Below the pieces are notes generated by a model that was given only the letters and a program-made list of their open reading frames with translations, did not search any database and was not told where the DNA came from. The position numbers were made by a program, and so were the translations under genes. Of a DNA stretch of 64,000 nucleotides, positions 12,201 through 22,968 are shown piece after piece. Origin of the DNA: Lates calcarifer (Eukaryota > Chordata > Actinopteri > Centropomidae); NCBI RefSeq assembly GCF_001640805.2, contig NC_066851.1, positions 10,251,550 through 10,315,549 of the forward strand, given 5' to 3'. How positions within the stretch are numbered: position 1 is the first letter of the stretch; every line of letters starts with the position of its first letter.

Positions 12201-14760
12201 TACCTCTAAAAACTGCAGCATTGTTCGTTAAGTGTATTGCAGCGCAGACTCTCACAATGACTGTGCAGCTGCTTGTTTGAGGGCCGCAGTCTATAAAATG
12301 GCATTGATATCGAACCTCTGTGAGTGTGTGGGAAACAGAGCTCCCTTTCCTGTTCTTTGAGAGAAAACACTCCAGAGAAAAATGGCAGGAAACCTCCAGG
12401 GCCTTTTGATTCAGGCTAAGAAAGTGAGTCAGAGTACCTGAGAGTTTGGAGTCCTCGTAATGTCAGGGCCATCTTTAGAGTCAAACGTCAAAGTAAAGCA
12501 GTCCCTGTGGGATTTGAAAGTCCCTACAGGGTTGGATAGAGCACACTAAGATGGATTATTTAAAGCAGTGAGAATATCTACAGCATTTGCATGTATCATT
12601 ATTAAAGCATGATGCCAGTCAGCTATCTGGACTGCCCAAATTTGATGTCCTATTACATAGTGCAACTTCTAAGTTGTGCTTTCTGTTTAAATACAGCTTG
12701 TATCTGCCAACAGAGGGGGCTGGAGCCCCATCCCTCATCTACATCACCCCCACTCAGTGCCTTATTCCACCAAGGACAGAGGCCAAAGGTCCACATCCAC
12801 ACACATAGAAGAATCATTGAGGAGTCTTAGTAGCTCCAAAAACTGATTTATCTATTGTCTCATCGTCTTCACACCTTATTGCTTTCCTAATTTTGTTTAA
12901 AAGCATGATTTTAAACAGATGACATGTTTTAGAAGTCTGCTACAGAAAATACTGCCTTACTTATGTTATGCTACAGCTTCAATCATTGTTAAATACAACA
13001 GATTTTCATATGTTCTGTATGTGTGATTGTTGTTGTTTTTCACATCATCAGTTTGTTCTTAGAGAACAAGACCTCTCTAACATCACCATGTAGGAGATAA
13101 GATATATGCATAAAGTACATTTCTTCGTTAGTTAATTAACTCCTTTTTAGCAAATTGACATATATTTTTTCTATATTTCCCCTTTTGTGTAATAAGGATC
13201 CTTTATATTCATTTCCATATTTGGTCATTTCCATTAAATGTGCAAGCAAAGTTAGTTGTGAAGGGAAAATTTACCCACCTCAGCACTTGTCCACATATTG
13301 GGTTTTAATGTGGTCAGAACTGAAGACCAAAGATATTTGAAAGGAAAAACTAGAGCAAGTCATTTTGAAATTATTATTATTATAATCATATACAACAGTG
13401 AGGTCAGTGATAAGCCAAACAAGTAAAAAGTACAAGAACACAATAAAGGAAAAGAAGAAGAAGAAAAAAAAGGTTTACACCACACCACACCACCCCACGT
13501 CCTATTCCTGCGTAGTTACATGACGTCCTGGTTGTTCCCAGCCTTCACAGTCTACGTTCAGCAGCTGCCTTTGTCTGGCGTGGCCTGCAAACATTTTATT
13601 TTTGGCACTTGTTGACATTCAGAGAGAGAGGTAATTCCATTCACTGACTAAGCAGGGCATATGTTAAAGACATCTTTAGTGAGTTGCCCAATCATTCTGT
13701 GGTACAGTCTGCTATACAAACACAGTGTGCTGTTTTCACCAAAACAAGCACCCGCTCCTCTCTGCACAGAGTGTGATTACTACACACTGCAGCGACACCC
13801 TCAGTGTCTCTTACCAGCATTCCCTCCCAAGTGTGGCACTTCAGCTGGGATATTGTGTTTCACTGATTCGACTGATTTGTATGTGTGACAGAATAGAAAA
13901 TATAAACTGACTGATATGATCCAGAACATTATTTGTGAGCATCTAAATGTGCTGAAGGGGGTGAACAATAAACTAAGTGGACTTTAGTGGGTCACCGAAG
14001 GGGAGAAGTCCTGGGTTGTGAGCACTTGTTTGCCAAATGTCACTGTGGCACTGTACTTTGCACTGGATGCCACCTGCTCCACCCAATTGTTCTGCCCTCA
14101 CAAAGTTAACACCGCAAGAGGTTTATTTGGCATCGCAACATGCGATAACTACAGCAGTTGCTGGTGTGCATGCTGCCAAAGCGGAGCAGGCCTCCTCTGA
14201 GCAACACACTTAGACATTTGCACCTGCGCATTTAGCCATCTGCAGAAGTGAAAGAAGTCTGAACTGCGTAACTGAGCTGGACTCAGATGTTTCCTGGCAT
14301 TCTTGCGGAGCAGTTTAGGAAGCATGTGCACTCCCTGTTACCTCTCCTCCTATTAGCATCACTGTCAGCTCAAATATACTTTTAATGAAAGGTTTAGTTC
14401 GGGTGTCATATCTCATAGTAAAACTGAAATCAGAATTTGGCAACCTCCTATGGAACAAATTCCACCTCTGTGGTCCTGCCCTGCAAAAAAGAAAGTAGTT
14501 AAATAAGAAAGTAAAAAAGCCTTGTTTCTTGGAAATGAGTCTTGTCTAAAAAGAAATGAGGAAACTGCCCCTTCCCGTCTCTCCCTACTACTACAACTAA
14601 CCAAATAAAGCAAAGATAAATAATTAAAAATATATATATCTTGAAGTAATCTCAATCAAGAGACCAAAATACAAATTTTAATTAAGTCCATCTTAAATGT
14701 TTTCATTGCTTGTAATTAGCAATGAAATGTAAACATTTAAATCAAAATGTAAGTATCTTT
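9270..14760. other. intergenic DNA between rhov and chac1, part 1
   Basis: Gene-poor sequence of mixed composition. I see no exon series, RNA gene or intact element apart from the coding-like fragment at 10831-10950. All longer open frames are isolated, often mirrored on the opposite strand, and resemble no protein family. Confidence 0.5.
10831..10950 (+). other. unassigned coding-like fragment (possible last exon or remnant)
   Basis: After a CAG acceptor-like site at 10829-10831, a 39-codon frame runs to TGA at 10948-10950. Its composition looks protein-like (acidic and helix-prone): HTWLAMKHLDEV, TKQELLDEAN, SPDFIKTL. An in-frame TAG lies just upstream, so if it is an exon it would start near 10831. 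I do not recognise the family and find no partner exons nearby. It may be a remnant of a lost gene or transposon, or chance. Confidence 0.25.
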
Positions 14761-14764
14761 GTCT

Positions 14765-14890
14765 AGCCAGTCAGGTGATACAGCGGGTTGTCCACTGATC
14801 TTGAGGTTGGCGGTTCAGTCCTCAGTTCCTCCTGACTGTGTGCTTTGGTAAGACACTGAATCCCAAGTTGCTCTGGATAAAATATAGTTT
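14765..14890 (+). mobile_element. degraded tRNA-derived SINE
   Basis: Contains a Pol III B-box-like GGTTCAGTCC at 14812-14821, followed by the block TAAGACACTGAATCCCAAG (14849-14867). That block is characteristic of a tRNA-derived SINE family common in percomorph fishes, whose usual wording is GGCAAGACACTGAACCCCAAG. Diverged and 3'-truncated; boundaries approximate. Confidence 0.65.
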
Positions 14891-15171
14891 TAAGCCCATT
14901 ACAGACATTCAGTGTCTGGACTTTTATGCCAAGTATTCTAGCCAATCAAAACTGGCTCACTCCATTGATAGCTTTATTTTATTGGTCAACACAAGACAAT
15001 TTGATTATATTTAATTTTGCTTCTGTCTAATAAGGCTGTTTTTTTTTTTTTTAAACTGTGGATGCAACTGTCACAACAGGACAGTTCTTGAGAACACACA
15101 GATCCTTTGCCAAACAAACAAAAAAGTTTTCTCCATAGAGTTGGATTTTGACATTGTTCAGCAAGGCGTTG

Positions 15172-15246
15172 ACCCGTACCAAGAAGTATGGGTGGAGAGG
15201 ATGAGCTCTGGTGTTGCTGGTACATGACACTGAAGAACAGGGAAGA
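15172..15246 (+). repeat. dispersed repeat copy A
   Basis: About 75 bases clearly similar (roughly 80 percent by eye) to 17023-17099 in the same orientation. Shared words include GTACCAA-AAGTATG, GGAGAGGAT-AGCT and AAGAACAGGGAA. I cannot assign it to a family. Confidence 0.6.
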
Positions 15247-15249
15247 GTT

Positions 15250-18200
15250 TTAGGGAAGAGAATCAGATGACAGTATTATTGAATCAGTTTTTTTTCCCAG
15301 CATTCCTGTAATGCAGTCTACAAAACATCCTGCTACCCCTCCTCACATTAATATTACTATAAACTTAGTTTGGTCTCATGTAGCATAATAAAACTGAAAC
15401 AGAAACATGACAACTTCCCCTGTTGGTGTTTGTGATGGTATGCCTCATGGTATGTAGCTACAATTGATTTTCACCAGGACAACACAGAATGTATACAGTT
15501 AGAAACAGATAGAAAGTTCACTCACAGATGATCTCAGCCATTTACCCCTCGAGGCCCGACACCCCTGGGCCAGGCCCGGGGCAGCTGTGGTGGGTTTGAG
15601 TGTAAATGAGATTAGGGAAATGAAATTAAGAGCAGCAAAAGTGCCATTCCTCAGGGATAGTGCAGGACTAATGAAGCAGGAGGCAGCTCTCTGGCTGGAG
15701 CTTTAATTTTGTCAAGCATGGTTCAGTCCCCAGTCCTGCTCCGAACAGATTGGATTAAAAGATCCAGCGGGTGCGTGAGTCATGTATCTGTTCGGATGAG
15801 AAGAAACAATTTTCACATCAGCTGCTGGTGAATGATGAATGGATTAAAGAATAGTGTTTATCATCGCACAATGATGATGGATGTGTCTGACCTGTGGCGT
15901 TTCTCTTGTGTGTCATGAAATAAGACGAGCAGCAGCTCATACACGTGCCAGAAACCAGATTCAGGCTTTTGATCTAACTATTCAGAAACCTTTTCTTTTA
16001 GTAAAATCTATAACATCTGGAGCATTAGTTTCAGCTTCTATTTCGTTGATTGATAGAGGGGTGAAAGAAGGCATGTGCTTTACTGCCAAATCATTAGCCA
16101 TTGTTTGTGCCTTATTAATGGACAGTCTTCCTCTTATGGTGAGGTGGCCTCCATGACCGCACAGCACTCATGCCCACTGGCGGGAGCCCAGAGAGGGGTG
16201 AGGTGACCCTCAGTGGACGGAGCTGAACTCCCAATATGAGAACAGGGGTGAGGGCTCCAAAGCGGATGGCCTCCATTAGCGGGCCCAATCACTTTCTCTT
16301 CAACACACTTCCAGGGTGACCTTCAGCCCTGCACTGGACCAAGCCAAGGTCAAGGGTCAGGGTTCAGGCTGGGTGCACATTAGCATGCAGGTGGAGGCCC
16401 CGCTAATGTTTTTTGGAGTGCATGACCACTATTCTCAGTGGCAATAGGCCCAGCACACATCCTGAGGACGTGACCTCTGTCCCCACTTTGCGGTATTGTG
16501 TATGTTCCTCATAATCAGTGTGCGCTCTGTTGAGAAGATAATGGCAGACATCTTTTCCTGGAGAGCAAGTGACCCCAGGAAGGGTAATAATATTGATTAG
16601 AGGTTCAAAGTGCATAGAGAACACAGTCTATCCATCTATATGTATTGTTAAGTTTGATTTTAAGTCAATATAATAAGCTTTTTTAATTAGATTCAACTTG
16701 GTTGTATAGCATATCCACTGAAGATGCACAAAGAATAGACAAAGTCACATATATGGAGGTGTTTGCGCCTGTCTCTAGGAGTAAGCATCCTCACACTTGG
16801 TGACCCCAGGGTCTCATATTCCCTCTGCACCTCTCTAAGGAGCCCTAACAGTGTGGTCAGGGGCATTTATTGATTGACTTGTCTTTACTGTTACAGCTCT
16901 AATGAGAGGTGCCAGAGTGACTTGTAAATCATAATGCTCTAATGCAACGCTTATTTCAGCCTTCATAAGCACATTATAGCAGCCTTGACAAGGCAGTGAA
17001 TATGTGTCTCTGTATCGTGTCAACTTGTACCAACAAGTATGACCGGAGAGGATAAGCTTCGGTGTGGCTGGTATGTGACAGCAAAGAACAGGGAAAGAAT
17101 AACAGCTCATCATAATAAAAGGACTGAGGATCAAGCATGTTGGTGGTATCATTAAGACAATGCCTTTACTGGTGATTCCAAAACAAAGCACAAACAAATA
17201 TGTGGTGAGGACAAATTAAATGCAGGGTGTAGACATGGATGTGAAGAGTACACAAACATCCCTGAGTCATCAGATATTTTTGTTCTGGAGAGCTTGTAAT
17301 ATGACTTAGTTGTGTGTGTGTCGGCCCGTGTGTTTGTGTGTTGAGTATTAAACTATTTTTAAATGGTCATTGAGCAACAAACAGTTCCTCCAGTTTTATT
17401 ACTGTTTCCTGTAAAAGGACAACTACTGGACATATTGCTGTAGTTACATAATGACTGGTTACATGCCTGCCCATGTCTTGCCAAAATACATGTTCCATAC
17501 ATGTGAGCTCTTCTTAAACTGTATGTTCCCGTGCTCTGTTGCTTCCACAGCTCAAACCTTTGACCCAGTTTTTTGTCGATTTCTAGGAAAGTAGAGCAGT
17601 GTGCCACAGAGCTGTGCAGCTTAAAATATGGACTTGTTTAAAAAAAAAAAAAGTCTGGCATATGCACATGTTATTGCAACGTGATCAGCCAGGGAAAGAC
17701 ACCCTATCTATGCCCCCACCTCCCAGCTAAACCCCCATACACTCTGTCTATACTGTAAGAGAAGGCAGTCTTCCATGGTCTGTGGTTTCCTCACAGCTGG
17801 CTGTATGTGCACTTTAATGCACAGATCACTCACAACACCAGCACCACTGGACATTACACTGGGCAAGCAGTGCATGATTTATGCTTGATTCTTCCTTCAA
17901 GTTCCCCTATAGGTTCTTTACACTGAGTAAAACATATTTAAAACATTAAATATTTTAATGTGTGGCATCAAAATAACATGTAATGCATGTAATTCAGTCC
18001 AACATAGTTGTTGTCTTTGGGAACACTGTGATCCAAACTAGATTTGAAGTAAATTTTTATGGGTTTGAGGATTGCTTGGCTACACAACAGGAATTTTTAA
18101 AAGATGGACCCACCGCTGCACCTGGCAGAGCTTAACAAGTTAAGAACCCTGGCAAATCTGGCATCGATGAAAGATGGCTTTTACAGCCTTCTGTTTGCAA

Positions 18201-18540
18201 CACAACCTCCAGAACTGCACAGACCAGCTCTGACGTCCACATACCATCCAGAGGAACCAACATTTGGACTAAATGCATGTATTGTATGCAAAACAACATA
18301 TATCTAAAAGCTGCTTGGCCAATGCAAACAGCTTCAGAGAGCTGAGAAAAGCAGTGAGATTTGTTCAGCTCTATATGAACATGTACATTCCTCAGCCGCG
18401 TGATGTGAGAGCATGAAGTGGGGGCAGGGGGGCTGGGGGATCTGTATATGATCGAGCATTCAACCACAAGCATAAATATATAGGAGGCTCATGTGAGAGT
18501 CAGGGAATGTTATAAACACATCTTTCTCATACAGATTTAA
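15250..18540. other. intergenic DNA between rhov and chac1, part 2
   Basis: No gene recognised. It contains repeat copy B, a poly(A) run near 17640 and a frame open on both strands near 15900-16160 that resembles no family I know. Confidence 0.5.
17023..17099 (+). repeat. dispersed repeat copy B
   Basis: Second copy of the repeat seen at 15172-15246, about 1.85 kb away and in the same orientation. Either a local duplication or two insertions of one short interspersed family. Confidence 0.6.
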
Positions 18541-18545
18541 TCGTT

Positions 18546-18551
18546 TTTATT
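18546..18551 (-). terminator. candidate poly(A) signal of chac1
   Basis: AATAAA on the minus strand, about 370 bases downstream of the chac1 stop codon. It is a fitting 3' UTR end for a short transcript. Confidence 0.6.
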
Positions 18552-18921
18552 AAAATAATTTTTAAAACTATGCACAGTTTACAACAGCTTTTGAGATCCT
18601 TTTACAACAAAGGTGTAAAACATAGGATTCAAAAAGAGAGGTCATCTCTCAGTGTGACTTTTTTCACATGCTTCTGGAGTTTCTGTACAGTATGTGATAC
18701 AGTGTGTACAACCTGTCTTCATAGTCGAAAAGGTCAAAGGTAGAGCATGGAGGAACTTGAGATAAGTCTGTAAAGTTATGTAACAACCTAAAAATTGTTA
18801 GCCACCATAAATGTCAAATTAGGTATTCCTCTCTCAAGTACAAAATACCCTTCATGACCCTTTCACCCACTATAAAAGCGTGAACATCTTTAAGATGTGG
18901 AGTATCTTCTTGTGGAGTCTT

Positions 18922-20142
18922 TTATGTAGCTCCCACCAGTATGGCTTTCTGGTCAGCGGGTTTGATCCCTCCACAGTCACTGTAAATGTTTAAAAGTGCA
19001 GCTTCGATGGAGAACAGGTGCTCGTCCTCCACCTCGGGACAGTAAAGCCTCATGAACTCCACAAGGCGGACCAGGTATTCAATGTTGTGGCCCTTGTTGC
19101 CGCTGCAGGAGGCGATCTGGGCAGCGATGTCTTTTTCCGAGGCCGGGCCCAGGTAGATGGGGTTGCTGGAGGTGGCGATGTAGACGAGGGCCAACAGCGG
19201 CCCCTGGCCTTTTTCCTTAGGGATGAACTCCACCGTCTTTGTTATGTAACCCCCCAACACGACCTCTCTCATGTTCAGGTGCTGAAGGGATTCTTCGATC
19301 TGGGAGTCAGTGACTTCATAGGCCACTCCCCATGTACAAGCCTGCGGGGAAAACAAGTGGATGAGAGACACAGTAGTAAGCATAACATGACTGAATGTTA
19401 CTGCCGACACCTAAGGCAAGTATGATGTGTATTTATTAAATGAATATTGAAGGAGACAGTGAAGCATCATGGATGAATGTCTGGGGACCCTTTCTGAGAA
19501 TGACTACACAGATTTCATTGCTGCTCTCCCTTATTTCCTTCCCTCCAAGTTAATGGATTGAAAACAAGCTTTACAAGCTCCACCAGTAATGATTGGATAA
19601 TATTTCCTTTCCTCTGTTGTTTTTCATAGAAGGGATAACTGTATGGCAGGAATATAGAAATAAAATTCACTACTGCGTGCTGTATACAGTAGACTAGACT
19701 GTAAGCTTCCAAAACGAGGACACACTTACCTCCTGATCCTCCACTAGTGTGACCACTCTGGCAAGCTGTAGAGAGCAAGGACATACATAGTGAGAACATG
19801 CAAGCAAAAAGTGCTATACTTCACAATAATACATAGTAAACAGGGGGGGGAGACAATAAAGGAGCAGCTAAAATCATCATAAATTCATCGAAAGTATTTG
19901 AACCAATTGTAGAGGGATAAAATATCGCAGTAAATGAATGTTTCTGTGACAAGTGTGTCCACAAATCTCACCTTTTCCTTGTCTCCTCGATAAAAATCAT
20001 CTCCATGCCAGAAGCGTCTTTTGTACCCTTTAATAAAGCCGATTTTGCTCCTTTTGTAAGCAAAACCAGGGTTCCACACTAAGGAGCCATATCCAAATAT
20101 CCACAGGCTGTTCTTTTCCTTTATAATATCTTGAGGTTTCAT
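18922..20142 (-). CDS. chac1: chac1, glutathione-specific gamma-glutamylcyclotransferase
   Basis: Cytosolic enzyme that cleaves glutathione to 5-oxoproline and Cys-Gly; it is induced by ATF4 during stress and also dampens Notch signalling. Exons: 20142-19972 (57 codons), 19765-19730 (12 codons) and 19341-18922 (139 codons plus stop), giving 208 residues; human CHAC1 is 222. The glycine-rich substrate-binding loop is [17 protein letters not shown] carries the conserved catalytic glutamate; YLGPASE and [10 protein letters not shown] are also typical. The ATG has context CAACAATGA. CHAC1 is preferred over CHAC2 because of the N-terminal extension before WIFGYGSL, the REVVLGGY wording and the dll4 neighbour. 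The middle exon is only 36 bases. The gene lies downstream of dll4 in the same orientation, as in human. Confidence 0.95.
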
Positions 20143-20415
20143 TGTTGTCGCTTGGTTATGTTTTAAAAACAAAGACAAAGACGTTTATGCTACCTCTGTC
20201 AACAGGCAGCAGCTCTCCGGTATTTCCTCTCTTCTTGCTATTGTCTTACACATTCCAATACATCAGACTGTCATTGTGATATAGCGCTATAGGGGGAAAA
20301 ATCGTCTCTCAAGTCTTGTTATATTGTTGTAGAGAGAGTAGTGTCAGTTCTTGGGGCCCGGCTGCGTCAAAATGCCACTGGGATGTGAAGATATTTGAGT
20401 TTCTCTTCTGTATCT

Positions 20416-20522
20416 TGATGCACAAACACGTGTATTTGTTGTTCAGGGTACGTCAGAGCGAGGAGGGGTCGACCAATGAGATCGCGCAGGGGGCGGGGTT
20501 AGCAGACGGATAAACCAATCGG
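20416..20522 (-). promoter_or_regulatory. chac1 promoter region: ATF/CRE-like, CARE-like, GC and CCAAT boxes
   Basis: About 275-380 bases upstream of the chac1 ATG. Reading toward the gene, TGACGT (20455-20450) precedes GTGCATCA (20423-20416). The latter is one base from the C/EBP-ATF response element TTGCATCA. Human CHAC1 is induced by ATF4 through a paired ATF/CRE and CARE in this order. A GC box (GGGGGCGGGG) and two CCAAT boxes (ACCAATGAG near 20472, ACCAATCGG near 20513) lie just upstream. The assignment is by motif only. Confidence 0.45.
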
Positions 20523-20559
20523 GGTCGTTTTAGCAGTGACACATACCAGTGTTATTAGG

Positions 20560-21500
20560 CAGTGAAGCTGGGAAAACACATTGGCTATGTATATTGCAAC
20601 TTACGCTCCAATTGCCAAGAATGAAGAGGTTCCAGTTTCTTTTCCGTTACAGGTCGCTGTTTTCTTTCTATCTCGTTATTTTTACTTTCTTGTTATTTTT
20701 ACTTTCTTGTTATTTTTACAGCAACAACTTTTTTACATCATGGTCAAAGGCGTATAAGCCTGAACTGTCATTACCATTTTATCCTCGTTTTCAAATGAAA
20801 TGTGGGAGCACTTATTGTATCCTTCAGTGTCCAACAGTCAGTGATAGTCCAGCAGGTAATCACATTACCTATTAATAGCTGGGACTGTTCTATCTGTTCT
20901 CGCGTAAGCTTATTAGGTGTCTGTATTTTGCAGAGACTTGTCCAGCACACTGTTGTACCCATGCAGGCTGAGAATGACTGCTGTGGCTAATGTGTCCTCT
21001 GCCTGTCACCTAGTGTATATGATATTTGATGAGCTAAGATGTTAGCAGTGGATGAAAACTCCTTTCATGCATCTTCACACAAAGCTTACTGCCCCCAAGT
21101 GGTAGTAAAAGACATAGCTCCACTGTTGAGACTTAAACTCTAAATTGCTGCTTTGACATAAGCTGTAGGAGTTCAGGTGAAGAAAAGGGCAGGATGTTCA
21201 AAGGGACAGGGGTCTGCTGGTTTGTTATGGCCCTCTGCTTCACGGAGGAGGCTTGGCAGTGGCCGGGCTGTGGGGCCCCTGTTTGCTGTGCTCACGCTCT
21301 AGCAGTAAAAGGTCATATGTAGATTTCTCAGTGACTAAATGCCTCACATCCCACTCTGTCCCCTCCCCCTTTCAGCTTACAGCCAGAGCCGTAAGAGATC
21401 ATATATCACTAAATACCATATCTGGTCTCTAGTGCTTTGTAGGTAAGGGCTCCTGTTTCTCAAAGATATGATATCTAGAGGTACAGTAGCAGTTCAGAGA
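20560..21500. other. spacer between chac1 promoter and dll4 3' end
   Basis: No gene seen. Includes a near match to a CTCF core at about 21088 (GCCCCCAAGTGG on the plus strand), one base off in the central part. Confidence 0.45.
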
Positions 21501-21530
21501 AGGAGTTAAGTAGAAAGACCACAAGGACTC

Positions 21531-21536
21531 TTTATT
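21531..21536 (-). terminator. candidate poly(A) signal of dll4
   Basis: AATAAA on the minus strand, about 1.43 kb downstream of the dll4 stop. It implies a long AT-rich 3' UTR (21515-22968) with many ATTTA-like words, which would fit an unstable, tightly dosed mRNA. Confidence 0.55.
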
Positions 21537-22968
21537 TTCACATACAGATTTTTTTTAAAATATATATCTTTTGTTTGAGTTTTTCCCTTACATTGCTGCC
21601 AATTACAACACTGTCCACTGAATGATTGCTAGCACAACTGATTTCACATCACACTGACACAGGTGTCATGAACATACAGTAGACATGGAACCACTGGAAC
21701 TGCTACCAGGCCAAATATGACTGTTACCTATAGACAATGAAGCCACTTCGACACCAGCTGACACATATAAAAGTTTTTCTAGGTGATTTCAACATTTAAA
21801 TTAGGATCGCTATCTGACCACATGTACACTCAACCATCGAAGACCAACAAATAAACAGTGTACCAGATATGTATTCATTGCTTCTTTTTATGACAAAAAA
21901 AAAGAAAATAAAACACCAACAACACTTTAAAAATAAATTCACCTTTTTTGGGGGGCATCAACTTAAAAACAGATGTACAATTCATACTTCTAATCTCAAC
22001 ATATAAATATACAGTATATACAAAATAATCTTATAAAACATAGAAAGAGAAAGATCAGTGCTTCATATTCTTAAATTACTAATGAAATACTAATCTTACA
22101 AAATAACATTATTGGTTCAGTAATTTCCTTTGAAGGCGTCCTTGGTACGATAGTCACTTCATGTATTTCTTTGTCTTTATTTAAGGGTGATCTTGCATAA
22201 GGTAAAACAAGGCCCGATCATGAGTTTCCCTGCATGGCGCTGTAGCATATTGCATCCTTTGATCTTTAAGTCACCTCCATGTTGCTGTGCAAAGGAATCA
22301 ATATAAGGCGGGGCACAATGTTTTTCTAAAAATACATATATAAGGCTTTCTGATCTAGGCTGCATACATTCTTTATATCAAAAAAAGGATTTGATTTACA
22401 AAACTGATAACCTTATTATCCTTCAAAAATGAACCGTTTTCAGTAGTTTTTAATCCCTTTTTGATTTAGCACAATGCTGATTTTTTGTTTGTTTGCATAG
22501 AGCACTGCAGGCCATAAAACAATGGAAAAGGCTTGCTCCTTCCACAGGCTTGTTGGCAGTAAGTTGATTTGCTGATTGCTGATTACTGCAATAAGGTGGA
22601 GAGGAGTATATTAAGATATTCCTCTTCTTCGAATCAACACACAGGCATAAACGTCTCGGCCCGTTGCCCTTGGATGAACTTGGACGGAGCAGACGAGGGT
22701 TCTGAGTCGAAAAAAACATCAAAGGCGCATCCGTGAGTCAGATTTGCTCATTATTTCCTGCAGTCTTTTGTTGTTGTTTTTTTCAGTCTTTACATTCTCA
22801 CAAAGTTTAGTAGCTTTACTTCTATTGCATTCGATGAGCGCACCGGCTCCATCCAGTTATCAAGTTTTCAAGAGCAGCAACTTTCATTTAAATAAATCCC
22901 AGTCTCTCCACACTTGTAAACAGTCCAAAAGAAATCCAATGTTGACAATGAATAATGTCTTCCATGTA

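Noticed and set aside
12327..12334. Isolated TGTGGGAA (RBPJ-like) and similar single sites at 30118 and 63384.
   Set aside because: Single short motifs far from a promoter are expected by chance in 64 kb.
15881..16167. Frames open on both strands (91 and 61 codons).
   Set aside because: No recognisable domain on either strand, no splice partners, and open frames on both strands are expected by chance at this length.
19018..19425. A 135-codon plus-strand frame over chac1 exon 3.
   Set aside because: Shadow of the real minus-strand chac1 exon, which matches the family and has proper splice borders.
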